A stretch of DNA of 64,000 bases from Actinomycetes bacterium (GCA_023460975.1 JAEWOG010000053.1:1-64000), one strand, 5' to 3'. Positions 1 to 10,439 are shown, counted from the stretch's first letter. Translations and numbers: made by a program. The notes: generated from the letters alone by a model not told the origin.

Positions 1-999
1 CCCCCGACGGGCCCGTGGGGACCGCAGCCGGGTGCCCCTGCGCCGCGTCCGGTGCACAAGCCGGGCGTCATCCCGCTGCGCCCGCTGACGTTGGGCGACA
101 TGTACGACGCGGCCTTCAAGGTCATCCGCCACAATGCCAAGGCGACGGCCGGCGCCGCCGCGCTGGTCTCCGGCGTCACGATGGCGTTCCCGCTCATCGT
201 CTCGGCCGTGGTGGCGCCGATGCTCGGCGGACTGTTGTCCACCACGTCCACCTCCCCCGAGATCTCGGGGTCCCAGATCGCTGGCCTGATCACGATGGGA
301 GCCTCGTTCGTGCTCGGCATGGTCGCGCAGATGCTCGGTCTGGCGCTGGTCACGGGCATGGTCGCCCAGGTCACCCACGGCGCGGCGCTGGGCCACACGT
401 ACGGCCTCGGGCAGGCGTGGGCCGCCATCAAGGGCGTGCGCCTTCGCCTCGTCGGCCTGAGCATCGTGCTGGGACTGGCAGGCATGCTCATCTTCTCCGC
501 CTACGTGGCGCTGTGGATCCCGGTGGTGCTGACCGAGGAGCTCGTGGTCATCCTGCTGTGGGCCCTGGTCACGATCCCGCTGTTCATCGTGGCGTTCGTG
601 TGGTTGTGGATCCGTGCCTACTACTTCGCATCGGTCGTGCTCGTCGTGGAGCGCACCGGCATCGGCGAGGCCATCCGCCGCGGCTTCCGCCTCACCTCCG
701 GCGCGTTCTGGCGGACCTTCGGCATCGCCCTGCTGACCTCACTGATCGCGCAACTGGGGGGCGGGATGCTCGCCATGCCGTTCTCGATGGGCAGCCAGTT
801 CGTCCCCCTGGTCGTGGACGACCTCGCGATCGCGCTGCTCATCGCCTTCGGCCTGCAGGCCGTGGGCACGGTCGTCACCACCATCTTCGTGGTCCCCTTC
901 GTCGGGGCCACCTCGACCATCCAGTACGTCGACCTGCGCATCCGCAAGGAGGCCTACGACGTCGAACTGGTCGCCAGCGCCGGACTCGCCGGGCGCTGA
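1..999 (+). CDS. Multi-pass membrane protein, 5' end outside the window
   Basis: The reading frame is open from base 1, so the N-terminus is missing. The GTG at 52 is probably not the start, because a Pro/Gly/Ala-rich segment precedes it in frame. That segment leads into a conserved-looking 'GVIPLRPLTLGDMYDAAF' block, and about six hydrophobic segments follow. Proline-rich N-termini followed by this block are common in actinobacterial membrane proteins annotated as glycerophosphoryl diester phosphodiesterase membrane-domain or hypothetical proteins. No catalytic residues are visible. It lies 10 nt upstream of a DUF4129 gene and heads the MoxR/DUF58 cluster, so a membrane-associated role with those products is inferred from context only. 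Confidence 0.75.
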   Translation, partial: PPTGPWGPQPGAPAPRPVHKPGVIPLRPLTLGDMYDAAFKVIRHNAKATAGAAALVSGVTMAFPLIVSAVVAPMLGGLLSTTSTSPEISGSQIAGLITMGASFVLGMVAQMLGLALVTGMVAQVTHGAALGHTYGLGQAWAAIKGVRLRLVGLSIVLGLAGMLIFSAYVALWIPVVLTEELVVILLWALVTIPLFIVAFVWLWIRAYYFASVVLVVERTGIGEAIRRGFRLTSGAFWRTFGIALLTSLIAQLGGGMLAMPFSMGSQFVPLVVDDLAIALLIAFGLQAVGTVVTTIFVVPFVGATSTIQYVDLRIRKEAYDVELVASAGLAGR

Positions 1000-1009
1000 G
1001 GCACAGCAC

Positions 1010-1627
1010 ATGCCCCTGTTCGCTCTTCTTCCGGACGTCCTGCGCCCGGACCCCGACGAGGCCCGGCGCTGGCTGGGCTCCGAGTTGGCGCATCCGGAGT
1101 ACCACCAAGAAGACCTCCTGCATCGCCTCATGACGTGGCTGGACCGGCTCCTGGGAGGGGCGGTCCAGGCCGCGTCGGGCGTCCCCGTACTGCAATTGGT
1201 GGCGGCCCTGTTCGCGCTGGTGCTGCTGCTCGCAGCGATCCTCACTCTCGCCTCGCGGGCCCGGCGTGAGGCGAGGAGTCGCACTGCGACGCTCGCGGCC
1301 CTGCCCGAGGAGCGGATGAGCGCAGCCGAGCACCTGCGGGCAGCCACGACTGCCCACGCGGCGCGGGAGTTCGACACGGCCCTGGTGGAGGCCTACCGCG
1401 CGTACGTGCTGGCCTACGTCGAGGCCGGACAGGTCGCCGACCTTCCCGGGGCCACGGCCAGTGAGCTCGCGACACAGATCAGCCGCCTCGATCCCGCGCT
1501 GGCGAGCGAGGTCGGCACCCTGGCCCGCACCTTCGACGCGGTCCTGTACGGCCACCGCCCCGCCACCGAGCAGGACGCCGCCCGCGCCGTGCAGCAGGCC
1601 GGGGCCAGACTCGGGGTGCGCCGATGA
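1010..1627 (+). CDS. DUF4129 domain-containing protein
   Basis: The product is 205 aa: a short N-terminal region, one transmembrane helix near residues 60-85 ('LVAALFALVLLLAAIL'), then a soluble helical C-terminal DUF4129-like domain ('AAEHLRAATTAHAAREFDTALVEAYRAY' region, described by its position near 105-140). DUF4129 domains are often found as stand-alone genes or fused to transglutaminase proteins beside MoxR and DUF58 genes. The function is unknown. The stop codon overlaps the next gene's start (ATGA at 1624-1627), indicating translational coupling in one operon with DUF4350, MoxR and DUF58. Confidence 0.85.
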   Translation: MPLFALLPDVLRPDPDEARRWLGSELAHPEYHQEDLLHRLMTWLDRLLGGAVQAASGVPVLQLVAALFALVLLLAAILTLASRARREARSRTATLAALPEERMSAAEHLRAATTAHAAREFDTALVEAYRAYVLAYVEAGQVADLPGATASELATQISRLDPALASEVGTLARTFDAVLYGHRPATEQDAARAVQQAGARLGVRR

Positions 1628-2747
1628 GCGACACCACTGCCCGGCGCCATCGCTCGACGATCCTGATCGTGCTCGGCCTGCTCGCCGGGATCGCGGCCGT
1701 CGTGCTGCTCGGCCCCCGAGGCACCGGCAACAGGGAGCCGTACGACCCCCAGAACGCGAACGCCAACGGCGCCCGGGCGGTGGCGAACGTCCTGAGCGAC
1801 CAGGGCGTCGAGCGCGACATCGCCCGGTCTGCCGACCAGCTCGAGGACCTCGCACCCGGCGCGGAGTCAGTCGTGGTGGTGACCGTCCCGGACCGCCTCG
1901 GAGCCTCGACCGCCCAGCGTCTGGCCCACGCAGGCGCCCACGCGCGCGTGGTCCTGCTCGATCCCGCGCCGGGCACGATGCGGCTGTTCGGCATCGACGA
2001 GGAGCCACGGTCCGCGGACGTCGGATCAGCGGTGCGGGGTGCCTGCGCCGAGGAGAGCTTCGACGCACTGTCCGTGCGCGTGGACGAGGCCACCGCCTAC
2101 CCCACTGCGCCGGCCTCCTCCTCGATCGCCTGCTTCGGCACCGACGACGGTGCGCTGCTGGTCGAGCCCCGCCCGGGGCTGGTGCTCCTGGGCGCGCCCG
2201 AGCTCCTCACCAACGACCAGGTGCTGCGCGCTGACAACGCGGCGGCGGCGCTGCGCTTGCTCGGCGGCGCCGACCGGGTCGTCTGGTACGTCCCGGACAC
2301 CGCCGACCTGGCGGGCGAGGACGCCGTCAGCCTCAGCACGCTGCTGCCGCCGTGGCTGGCGGGCGCCGTGCTGCTCCTGCTCCTCGTCGCCGTCGCGCTG
2401 CTGCTGTGGCGCGTACGCCGGTTCGGCCCGCTCGCCGTCGAGGCGCTGCCGGTCGAGGTCCCGGGGACGGAGACGGTGATGGCCCGGGGCCGGCTCTACC
2501 AACGCTCCGGCGACCGCGCCCACGCCGCCTCGGTGCTGCAGCGGCGCACCCTCGACCTGGCGCGGCGACACCTCCAACTCGGCGCCGTCGACGATGTGGC
2601 CGTTGTGGCCGCGATCGCCGCACACCTCGAGCGCGAACCCGCCGCCGTCGACGCCTTGCTGCGCCACCGCGGCGACCTGCCCACCGACGCATCCCTGACC
2701 GCCCTGGCCGACGCCTTGGCCGATCTCGACAGAGAGGTACGAACCCG

Positions 2748-2751
<4 letters not shown>
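1624..2751 (+). CDS. DUF4350 domain-containing membrane protein
   Basis: The product is 375 aa. An N-terminal membrane anchor (about residues 12-30) precedes an extracytoplasmic or soluble DUF4350-like domain containing 'NANGARAVANVLSDQGV', as in the family. A second hydrophobic helix lies near residues 240-262, with an Arg-rich cytosolic tail after it. DUF4350 is fixed in actinobacterial MoxR-DUF58 clusters, and no activity is established. It overlaps its neighbours by 4 nt on each side (ATGA at 1624 and 2748), which supports tight co-translation. Confidence 0.87.
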
Positions 2752-3754
<1,003 letters not shown>

Positions 3755-3755
<1 letters not shown>

Positions 3756-5053
3756 TGTACCTCACCGGCCGCGTCCCCGCCCTCCTGCTCGCAGGGCTGG
3801 TGGCGGTCGTGCTGCGCCCGGGCATGGGGACCGTGTGGGCGTGGGTCGCCTTGACGGTCCTGGTCACGCTCCTCGACGTTGCTCTCGCTCCCTCCCCCGC
3901 ACGCCTGGGGGTGGCCCGGGCGCCGATGAGTGCCGTACGCGCCGGCGAGACAACTGACAGCGTCCTGGACGTGCACAACCCGACCACGCGTGCGGTGCGA
4001 CTGGGTATCCGCGACGCGTGGCAGCCGAGCGCCGGAGCGGGCACCGACCGGCACCGGATCGAGGTACCCGCGGGGTCGACGCGCCTCGTCCGCACCAGCC
4101 TCACCCCCACGCGGCGCGGGCTCCTGTCCCCCGAGGGCGTCACGATCCGCACGCGCGGGTTCCTCGGGCTGGCGGGCAGGCAGCGTACGGCTCAGGTCCC
4201 GGGCGCGTTCAGGGCGTTGCCGGCCTTCGGTTCGCGGCGCCACCTGCCCTCCCGCCTGGCCCTGCTGCGCGAACTGGACGGGCGCGCGGCAGTACGGGTG
4301 CGGGGCCAGGGCACCGAGTTCGACTCGCTGCGTGAGTACGTGCGCGGCGACGACGTCCGCTCCATCGACTGGCGAGCCAGCGCGCGGAGCCGCAACGTGG
4401 TCGTACGCACGTGGCAACCCGAACGCGACCGGCGCATCGTGCTGGTGCTCGACACCTCACGCGTCAGCGCGGTGCGCGTCGGTGACCGGCCACGCCTCGA
4501 CGCCGCGATGGACGCCGCCCTGCTGCTGGGGGCGCTGGCCGGGCGGGCGGGTGACCGCGTCGACTTCCTGGCGGGAGATCGGCAGATCCGGGCCTCGCAG
4601 CGGGTGAGCGGACGCCGTACGAGCGCGGAGATCTCCGAGGCGATGGCCGACCTCAACCCCGAGATCGCCGAGGCGGACTGGCGCACCCTGGCCGGCGCGG
4701 TGCAGGCGAGGGGACGGCACCGGGCGCTCGTGGTGCTGCTGACGGCGCTCGAGCCGACGGCCATCCGTACGGGGTTGCTGCCGGTGCTCGGCACGCTGCT
4801 TCGCCACCACCGCGTGGTCGTGGCGAGTGTCGCCGACCCGGAACTGCTCGAGCTCACCACCCGATTCACCGCCAGCGGGCAGGTGGCCGACGTGTACACG
4901 GCGGCCGCGGCGGCCAGCGCGATCGCCGAGCGGGAGGACGTCATCTCGGTCCTGCGGGCCATGGGCGCAGAGGTCATCGACCGCGACCCCGAGCACCTCG
5001 CTCCCGCGCTGGCCGACCACTACCTGGCGCTCAAGGCCCGCGGGCTCCTGTGA
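3755..5053 (+). CDS. DUF58 domain-containing protein (MoxR partner)
   Basis: The product is 432 aa. Two N-terminal membrane helices (about residues 5-45) precede a beta-rich region. The DUF58/VWA-like core follows, with its signature 'GTEFDSLREYVRGDD' then 'IDWRASAR' and 'RIVLVLDTS'. DUF58 proteins are the usual partners of MoxR ATPases; some have been tied to cell-envelope or stress functions, but the biochemical role is not settled. TGATG at 3753-3757 couples it to moxR. It is the last gene of the rightward operon and converges on the SpoIIM-like gene across 23 nt. Confidence 0.93.
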
Positions 5054-5076
5054 GGGTTCCCGCCTGATCGGTCCGC

Positions 5077-6072
5077 TCAGGCCCGGGTGGCCACCCGGGC
5101 ACCGCGCAGCTGCGCCTCGATGTCGCCGGTCTCCCCCTGCGCCGTGGCCCGCCGACCGAGGACGAAGACGTACGCGAAGAACACCAGTTCGGCGATGACA
5201 CCGATGCCCACCCGGGCCCACGTCGGCAGGCCGGACGGCGTCACGAATCCCTCGATGACACCGCTGACGGCCAGCACCGCCACGAGGCCGAGCGCCACGG
5301 TCGCGGCCGTGCGCCCCTCGCGAGCCAGCGACTGGCTGCGTGGCAGGTCACCCGGTTCGACCCACGACCAGAACAGCCGCAGACCCATCCCACCCGCCAC
5401 GAAGACGGCGGTGAGCTCGAGCAGCCCGTGCGGGAGGATCAGTCCCCAGAAGTGCTGGCCGTGACCGTGGTTGTGCATGATCGCGCCGATGATGGCGAGG
5501 TTGGCGATGTTCTGGAAGAGCAGGTAGACGACCGGTAGCCCGAGGACGCCGAACGCCAGGCACAGGGCCGCGACCCACGCGTTGTTGATCCAGACCTGGG
5601 TGGCGAAATGGCTGGCCGGGTTCTCGCTGTAGTAGTTCTCGAAGTCGTGACTGACCAGCTGGTCGACCTCTGCCGGGGACAGCAGGCTCTGCTCGACCTG
5701 GGGGTTGGCGACCAGCCACGCCATCATCACTCCGGTCACCACGACGCAGGCCAGCATCGTGGCGCCCCACCAGGCGCGATTGCGGTACAGCGCCGCCGGA
5801 AAGCGGTGGGTGAAGAAGCGGCCCACGCCTCGCCAGCCCGTCGTCCGGGTGCCTTCGGCGCGGGTCCGTGCCCGCGCCAGCAGTGTCGACAGGTGCGCCA
5901 CCACCCCGGCGTCGGGAGCCCAGGTGCGGATCACCGACAGGTGCGTGGCCACCTGCGCGTAGAGACGTACGAACTCGTCGGCCTCGGCCCCGTCCAGTCG
6001 GCGACGGCGCGCCAGCTCGTCCAAGCGCGCCCAGTGGGCCGCGTGGGTCTGCACGTACGCGTCGAGGTCCAC
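5077..6072 (-). CDS. Stage II sporulation protein M (SpoIIM) family membrane protein
   Basis: The product is 331 aa. A soluble N-terminal helical region with 'HWARLDELARR' is followed by several membrane segments typical of the SpoIIM/DUF95 family, including 'NNAWVAALCLAFGVLGLPVVYLL' around the middle and a Gly-rich segment after 'FWGLILPHGLLE'. In Bacillus SpoIIM works with SpoIID/SpoIIP in peptidoglycan remodelling during engulfment. Non-sporulating actinobacteria carry such homologues next to RDD, MoxR and DUF58 genes, so a general envelope role is more likely here. The GTG at 6072 was chosen because the family begins near 'MDLDAYVQTHAAHW'. Confidence 0.88.
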   Translation of the reverse strand: MDLDAYVQTHAAHWARLDELARRRRLDGAEADEFVRLYAQVATHLSVIRTWAPDAGVVAHLSTLLARARTRAEGTRTTGWRGVGRFFTHRFPAALYRNRAWWGATMLACVVVTGVMMAWLVANPQVEQSLLSPAEVDQLVSHDFENYYSENPASHFATQVWINNAWVAALCLAFGVLGLPVVYLLFQNIANLAIIGAIMHNHGHGQHFWGLILPHGLLELTAVFVAGGMGLRLFWSWVEPGDLPRSQSLAREGRTAATVALGLVAVLAVSGVIEGFVTPSGLPTWARVGIGVIAELVFFAYVFVLGRRATAQGETGDIEAQLRGARVATRA

Positions 6073-6136
6073 GCCGCACACCCTACGAGGCCCTCCCGTC
6101 TTCGTGGTCTGGACCGGGCGGGGCGGCGCCCGCGCT

Positions 6137-6216
6137 GGTTCCCCCGCATCTGCGGGGGAACCTGAACATCCAGTGGCGTGCAAACCCCCAGAAGTTCACG
6201 ACCCGCCCACGAGGTC
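6137..6216 (+). repeat. 80-bp double-palindrome element, copy 1
   Basis: This lies between the divergent SpoIIM and RDD genes. It begins with a perfect inverted repeat, GGTTCCCCCGCA (6137-6148), TC, TGCGGGGGAACC (6151-6162). A degenerate 36-bp inverted repeat (6163-6198) and an 18-bp tail ending CCACGAGGTC follow. A second element of identical 80-bp length in the same orientation lies at 42249-42328. Aligned by eye, 72 of 80 positions match, and six of the eight differences fall in the second palindrome. It is a candidate REP- or MITE-like dispersed repeat. Confidence 0.85.
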
Positions 6217-6267
6217 CGCTCCCCTGAGGGCGGCTAGCCTTGCCGGCACACGAGTGGAGGGGGAGGC

Positions 6268-7098
6268 ATGTCGTACGAAGCGGGCACGGGGTACGCATCG
6301 CTCACCAGCGACGACGTGATCACGGGCGAAGCGGTCGCGCTCGACCTGCCGCCCGCCTCCTTGGGCGTACGCATGGTCTCCGGCCTGCTCGACCTGGTGT
6401 TCACCGTGGTCGTGGCGTTCGCGACGTTCCTCGTCCTGATGGTTGCCGTCTCGGGCGGCAACTCCGCAGTGACCCACATCGGTACGGTGGCCGCCACGAT
6501 CGTGGTCTTCCTCGTCGTCCCCACCACCATCGAGACCCTGAGCCGCGGTCGCTCGTTCGGCAAGATCGCCACTGGCCTGCGCGTCGTCCGCGACGACGGA
6601 GGGCCGATCAGCTTCCACCACGCGTTCGTCCGCGCCCTCATCGGCGTCGTTGAGATCTACGCCTTCTCAGGCGCCCCGGCCTTCGTCTCCGCGATGTGCA
6701 GCACCAAGGGCAAGCGGCTGGGCGACTTCGCGGCAGGCACGTACGTGGTGCGCGACCGCGTCCGGCTTGCGCTGCCGCCGCCCGTGCAGATGCCGCCGCA
6801 GTTGGCCGCGTGGGCGCGCGCCGCGGACATGCGCACGCTGCCCGTGCCGCTGGCGCTGGCGACCCGGCAGCTCGTCCAGCGCTGGAACCACCTCGACCCC
6901 GGCGCGCGGGCGGCCCAGGCCGACCGGATCGCGGCGCAGGTGAGTGCGTACGTGGCGCCGGCCCCGCCGATGGGGACCCCTCCGGAGTACTACCTGGCCG
7001 CGGTGCTGGCCTCGCGCAGGGAGCGCGACCTGGCCCGTCTGGCGACCGAGCAGGCGCTGACGGATCGACTCAGCGCGCTCGATAGACCACGTCGGTGA
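6268..7098 (+). CDS. RDD family membrane protein
   Basis: The product is 276 aa. An RDD domain occupies about residues 28-165, with hydrophobic helices ('LLDLVFTVVVAFATFLVLMVAV'), the 'GRSFGKIATGLRVV' loop typical of RDD, and a terminal 'KRLGDFAAGTYVV' motif. An Ala/Arg-rich soluble tail follows. Function is unproven; RDD proteins are suspected transporters. A TAGCCT -10-like hexamer (6235-6240) and a strong purine-rich Shine-Dalgarno (GGAGGGGGAGG) precede the ATG. The gene is divergent from the SpoIIM gene and its 3' end overlaps trmB tail to tail by 29 bp. Confidence 0.92.
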   Translation: MSYEAGTGYASLTSDDVITGEAVALDLPPASLGVRMVSGLLDLVFTVVVAFATFLVLMVAVSGGNSAVTHIGTVAATIVVFLVVPTTIETLSRGRSFGKIATGLRVVRDDGGPISFHHAFVRALIGVVEIYAFSGAPAFVSAMCSTKGKRLGDFAAGTYVVRDRVRLALPPPVQMPPQLAAWARAADMRTLPVPLALATRQLVQRWNHLDPGARAAQADRIAAQVSAYVAPAPPMGTPPEYYLAAVLASRRERDLARLATEQALTDRLSALDRPRR

Positions 7099-7831
7099 TG
7101 TCGCGGCCCTTGGCCACACCCTTGCGCTCGAACTTCGTCACCGGTCGCTCGTCCCAGCGCTCGACGACGCCGCCGATCAGGCCGGGCTCGGCGTCGAGGA
7201 CCTCGAGCATCTGCTCGGCGTAGTCGGCCCAGTCCGTGGCCAACCGCCACGCCCCGTCCACGACCAGCTTCCGCGCGGCGACCGCCGCGAACGCCGGACC
7301 GATCAGGCGCCGCTTGTTGTGCTTCTTCTTGTGCCACGGGTCGGGGAAGAAGGTCCACAGTTCGCTCAGGCTCCGGTCAGCGATCACGTGCTCCAGGAAC
7401 CATGCGGCGTCCAGCGAGCAGAAGCGCACGTTGGTGGCGCCGGACTCCGCGCAGCGCCACAGGCTGTCGGCGATGCCGGGGACCCACACCTCCAGGGCGA
7501 GGACGTTGACGTCGGGCCGGGCCGCGGCCAGAGCAGCGGTCGCCTCGCCGACTCCCGAGCCGATCTCGATGATCAGCGGCGCCGAGCGTCCGAACCACGC
7601 ATCGAGGTCGAAGTCTGGGGCATCGGCCGCCTCGTCCGGGATCACCCACGCCTCATGGTGGGCTTGCCACGCCTCGGCCTGACGCGGAGTGAACCGACTT
7701 CCCCGGCGCGAGTAGCTCAGCACCTCGCGCATGGGGCGCCCGTCCTCGGTGAGCTTGAGGTGGGGACGGGCTGGTCGTACGGGAGCGCCCGCGCTGTCGG
7801 GCTCGGTGGCGTCAACGTCTTGCTCGGGCAC
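7070..7831 (-). CDS. trmB: tRNA (guanosine(46)-N7)-methyltransferase
   Basis: TrmB uses S-adenosylmethionine to make m7G46 in tRNA variable loops. Family marks visible are the SAM site 'EIGSGVGEATAALA', the acidic 'VWVPGI' strand, the signature 'FPDPWHKKKHNKRRL', and a C-terminal 'DWADYAEQML' and 'TKFERKG' segment. The GTG at 7831 gives 253 aa. A longer start at 7903 is possible but would leave only 8 bp to the divergent GNAT gene. The 3' end overlaps the RDD gene by 29 bp. Confidence 0.93.
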   Translation of the reverse strand: MPEQDVDATEPDSAGAPVRPARPHLKLTEDGRPMREVLSYSRRGSRFTPRQAEAWQAHHEAWVIPDEAADAPDFDLDAWFGRSAPLIIEIGSGVGEATAALAAARPDVNVLALEVWVPGIADSLWRCAESGATNVRFCSLDAAWFLEHVIADRSLSELWTFFPDPWHKKKHNKRRLIGPAFAAVAARKLVVDGAWRLATDWADYAEQMLEVLDAEPGLIGGVVERWDERPVTKFERKGVAKGRDITDVVYRAR

Positions 7832-7911
7832 GACGTACGAGTCTAGGCGGCCAAGGGCCCACGCCCGAAATGCCCTCGCGAGGCTGGCGGCTTCACCGGA
7901 CAATCAGCACC

Positions 7912-8400
7912 ATGGCTGTCCAGATCATCGATGCCACCGAGCGCCACTGGCGCCTGATGCGCGACGCGCGATTGCGGGCGCTAGCCGACAGCCCGGACGC
8001 GTTCGGCTCCACGCTGGCGCGCGAACAGGGCTTCGACCGGGCCGAGTGGGCATCGCGGGCCAGCGCATCCGGCCCCACGCTCATCGCCGTCGAGGATGGC
8101 GTCCCGGTGGCGATGGGTGGGGTGTACGTCCCAGCCGGCACGACGGATGCCCAGGTGTGGGGAATGTGGACTGACCCTGACCATCGTGGACGTGGCCTGG
8201 CCGTCGACATTCTGAACCGCTTGGTCGCGTGGTCCGCCAGCCAGGGCTTCTCGCTGCGCCTGCACGTCACCGTGGGCAACGTGGCCGCCCGGACGTTGTA
8301 CGAACGCCACGGCTTCACCGCCACCGGCGCTGCACCCGAGGAGTTGCGTACGGGATCCGGCCTGTGGGTCGAGGAGTTGAGCCTGACCGGGCCCGCGTGA
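7912..8400 (+). CDS. GNAT family N-acetyltransferase
   Basis: The product is 162 aa. It has the GNAT fold with the acetyl-CoA-binding motif A 'WTDPDHRGRGLAVDIL' (R/Q-x-x-G-x-G/A form) and a C-terminal 'NVAARTLYERHGFTATG' motif. The substrate cannot be predicted. The start at 7912 is supported by a GACAAT hexamer (7899-7904) ending 7 nt upstream, the spacing expected of a leaderless actinobacterial transcript. It is divergent from trmB and convergent with the aminotransferase at 8569. Confidence 0.9.
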   Translation: MAVQIIDATERHWRLMRDARLRALADSPDAFGSTLAREQGFDRAEWASRASASGPTLIAVEDGVPVAMGGVYVPAGTTDAQVWGMWTDPDHRGRGLAVDILNRLVAWSASQGFSLRLHVTVGNVAARTLYERHGFTATGAAPEELRTGSGLWVEELSLTGPA

Positions 8401-8437
8401 GGGCCCCCCTCGAACTTCCGCGCTGATTCGGCCCGTT

Positions 8438-8501
8438 CCGCCCCGCCATGACGCAGGGGAAGTACGCGATAAACGCGCGTTACTTGATGGGGGCGGGGCG
8501 G
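8438..8501. repeat. Nested imperfect inverted repeat between convergent genes
   Basis: Outer arms CCGCCCCGCCAT (8438-8449) and ATGGGGGCGGGGCGG (8487-8501) enclose inner arms AAGTACGCG (8460-8468) and CGCGCGTTACTT (8474-8485) around an AT-rich loop. It may form a long cruciform or RNA hairpin acting as a bidirectional transcription end point for the GNAT and aminotransferase genes. It lacks a U-tract. Confidence 0.5.
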
Positions 8502-8518
8502 GAGATGCGGGCAGGGCT

Positions 8519-8551
8519 GTGGCCGGGACCCAACCCCGAGGCCCCGGCCAC
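8519..8551 (-). terminator. Hairpin after the class III aminotransferase gene
   Basis: Perfect 9-bp arms GTGGCCGGG (8519-8527) and CCCGGCCAC (8543-8551) enclose a 15-nt loop, 18 nt beyond the aminotransferase stop codon. There is no clear U-run, as is usual for high-GC actinobacterial terminators. It is a likely stop for the leftward operon. Confidence 0.5.
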
Positions 8552-8568
8552 CCGAGCACGTCGTGGCG

Positions 8569-9948
8569 TCAGAGCCTGGCCGATGCCCCCTCGAGCACCG
8601 AGCGCAGTCGTGAGGCGATGTCGGCGAACTCCGGCTCGCCGATGATCAGCGGCGGGGAGAGCTGGATGACCGGGTCCCCGCGGTCGTCGGCGCGGCAGTA
8701 CAGGCCCGCGTCCCACAGGGCGCCCGAGAGGTAGCCGCGCAGCAGCCGCTCGGACTCCTCCTCGTTGAACGTCTCCTTGGTGACGCGGTCCTTGACCAAC
8801 TCGATGCCGTAGAAGTAGCCGTGCCCGCGGACGTCGCCGACGATGGGGATGTCGAGCAGCCCCTCCAGGGCGGCGCGGAACTTGGGCGCGTTGGTCTGTA
8901 CGTGCTCGACCAGGCCCTCGCGTTCCATGATGTCCAGATTGGCCATCGCCACGGCGGAGGAGACCGGGTGCCCGCCGAACGTGTACCCGTGCGCGAACAG
9001 GGTCGTACCGTCCTTGAACGGCTCGAAGAGGCGGTCGCTGGCGATCATCGCGCCGATCGGGCTGTACCCCGAGGTCAGGCCCTTCGCGCACGTGATGATG
9101 TCGGGCTGGTAGCCGAACTCGGCGGCGCCGAACATCTCCCCCACTCGACCGAAGGCGCAGATCACCTCGTCGGAGACGAGCAGGACGTCGTACTCGTCGC
9201 AGATCTCGCGCACCCGCTCGAAGTATCCCGGCGGGGGCGGGAAGCAGCCGCCCGCGTTCTGCACCGGCTCCAGGAAGACCGCGGCGACGGTGTCGGGGCC
9301 CTCGAACTCGATCGCCTCGGCGATGCGGTCGGCGGCCCAGCGGCCGAAGGCCTTCTCGTCGTCACCCAGGTAGTCGGGGCGTCGGTAGAAGTTGGTGTTC
9401 GGCACCTTGTGCGCACCGGGCACCAAGGGCTCGAACATCTCCTTGAGCGGCGGGATGCCGGTGATCGAGAGCGCGCCCTGCGGGGTCCCGTGGTAGGCCA
9501 CGGCCCGCGAGATGACCTTGTGCTTGTTGGGCTTGCCGGTCAGCTTGAAGTACTGCTTGGCCAGCTTCCACGCCGACTCGACCGCCTCGCCGCCGCCCGT
9601 GGTGAAGAAGACCCGGTTGAGGTCGCCCGGGGCCATCCCGGCCAGGCGGTCGGCCAACTCGATGGCCTTGGGGTGCGCGAAGGACCACAGCGGGAAGAAG
9701 GCCAACTCCTGGGCCTGCTTGGCGGCCGCCTCGGCCAACTCCGCGCGGCCGTGTCCGACCTGGACGACGAACAGGCCGGCCAGCCCGTCGATGTACTCCT
9801 TGCCGGTGTCGTCGTAGATCTTGTGCCCCTCGCCACGCACGATCAGGGGGATCTTGCCCCCGCCCTCGTAGGTGGAGTGACGCGTGAAGTGCATCCACAG
9901 GTGGTCGCGCCCGGCGCCTTGATAGTCGCCGGAGAAGGTGTAGGTCAT
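8569..9948 (-). CDS. Class III PLP-dependent aminotransferase (putrescine/beta-alanine--pyruvate type)
   Basis: The product is 459 aa. It is a fold-type I omega-aminotransferase with 'FFTTGGGEAVESAWKLAKQYF' near residues 105-125, 'LVSDEVICAFGRVG' (PLP-binding Asp), and the Schiff-base lysine in 'ITCAKGLTSGYSP'. It resembles putrescine- or beta-alanine-pyruvate transaminases (SpuC-like), and the polyamine importer next door suggests a diamine substrate; this is inference. The ATG at 9948 overlaps the Lrp stop (ATGA), so it is co-translated with that regulator. A longer start at 10071 would run into the Lrp gene and was rejected. Confidence 0.9.
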   Translation of the reverse strand: MTYTFSGDYQGAGRDHLWMHFTRHSTYEGGGKIPLIVRGEGHKIYDDTGKEYIDGLAGLFVVQVGHGRAELAEAAAKQAQELAFFPLWSFAHPKAIELADRLAGMAPGDLNRVFFTTGGGEAVESAWKLAKQYFKLTGKPNKHKVISRAVAYHGTPQGALSITGIPPLKEMFEPLVPGAHKVPNTNFYRRPDYLGDDEKAFGRWAADRIAEAIEFEGPDTVAAVFLEPVQNAGGCFPPPPGYFERVREICDEYDVLLVSDEVICAFGRVGEMFGAAEFGYQPDIITCAKGLTSGYSPIGAMIASDRLFEPFKDGTTLFAHGYTFGGHPVSSAVAMANLDIMEREGLVEHVQTNAPKFRAALEGLLDIPIVGDVRGHGYFYGIELVKDRVTKETFNEEESERLLRGYLSGALWDAGLYCRADDRGDPVIQLSPPLIIGEPEFADIASRLRSVLEGASARL

Positions 9949-10439
9949 CTCGTACCCCAGTTGTAGTGCTGCTTGTTGAGCTTCAGATAGACGAAGGTCT
10001 CGGTGGTGAGGACCCCCGGCACCGCACGCATGCGGTGGATGATCTCGAGCAGTTGGTCGTCGTCCTCGCACACGACCTCGACGAGTACGTCGAAGCTGCC
10101 GGCCGTGGTGACGACGTAGTCGACCTCCGGCAGATCTGCGAGCCGGTCCCCCACCGCGCGGGGGTCGCCTTCGGTGCGGACGCCGATCATGGCCTGGCGG
10201 GCGAATCCGACCTGGGTGGGATCGGTGACGGCCACGATCTGCATGACCTCGGCCTCGAGGAGCTTCTGGACCCGCGAGCGGACCCCAGCCTCGGACAGGC
10301 CGACTTCCTTCGCGATGGTCGCGTACGAGGTCCGCCCGTCGTTCTGCAGCAGCTCGATGATGCGCTTCGCGGTCGCGTCGAGTCGGGCCCCCGATTCGTT
10401 CCTCGGGGCCACAGCAGGCCGGGACGCCGGTTGGGTCAT
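9945..10439 (-). CDS. Lrp/AsnC family transcriptional regulator
   Basis: The product is 164 aa, normal Lrp length. An N-terminal HTH (about residues 22-70, 'LDATAKRIIELLQNDGRTSY') is followed by the RAM/AsnC ligand-binding domain with 'VTTAGSFDVLVEVVCED'. It forms a two-gene unit with the downstream aminotransferase and diverges from the polyamine importer operon. The probable role is sensing an amino acid or amine and controlling both directions from the AT-richer intergenic region. The ATG at 10439 is preferred to 10604 because the HTH begins shortly after it. Confidence 0.92.
   Translation of the reverse strand: MTQPASRPAVAPRNESGARLDATAKRIIELLQNDGRTSYATIAKEVGLSEAGVRSRVQKLLEAEVMQIVAVTDPTQVGFARQAMIGVRTEGDPRAVGDRLADLPEVDYVVTTAGSFDVLVEVVCEDDDQLLEIIHRMRAVPGVLTTETFVYLKLNKQHYNWGTR

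Noticed and set aside
52..999. GTG at 52 as the true start of the first gene
   Set aside because: The frame is open to base 1 and encodes a Pro-rich segment typical of the protein's N-terminus, so the gene is cut by the window edge.
6137..6162. Possible CRISPR repeat (resembles type I-E repeats: CCCCGC...GCGGGG)
   Set aside because: Only single copies at two distant places, no spacer array and no cas genes; the element extends to 80 bp with a second palindrome.
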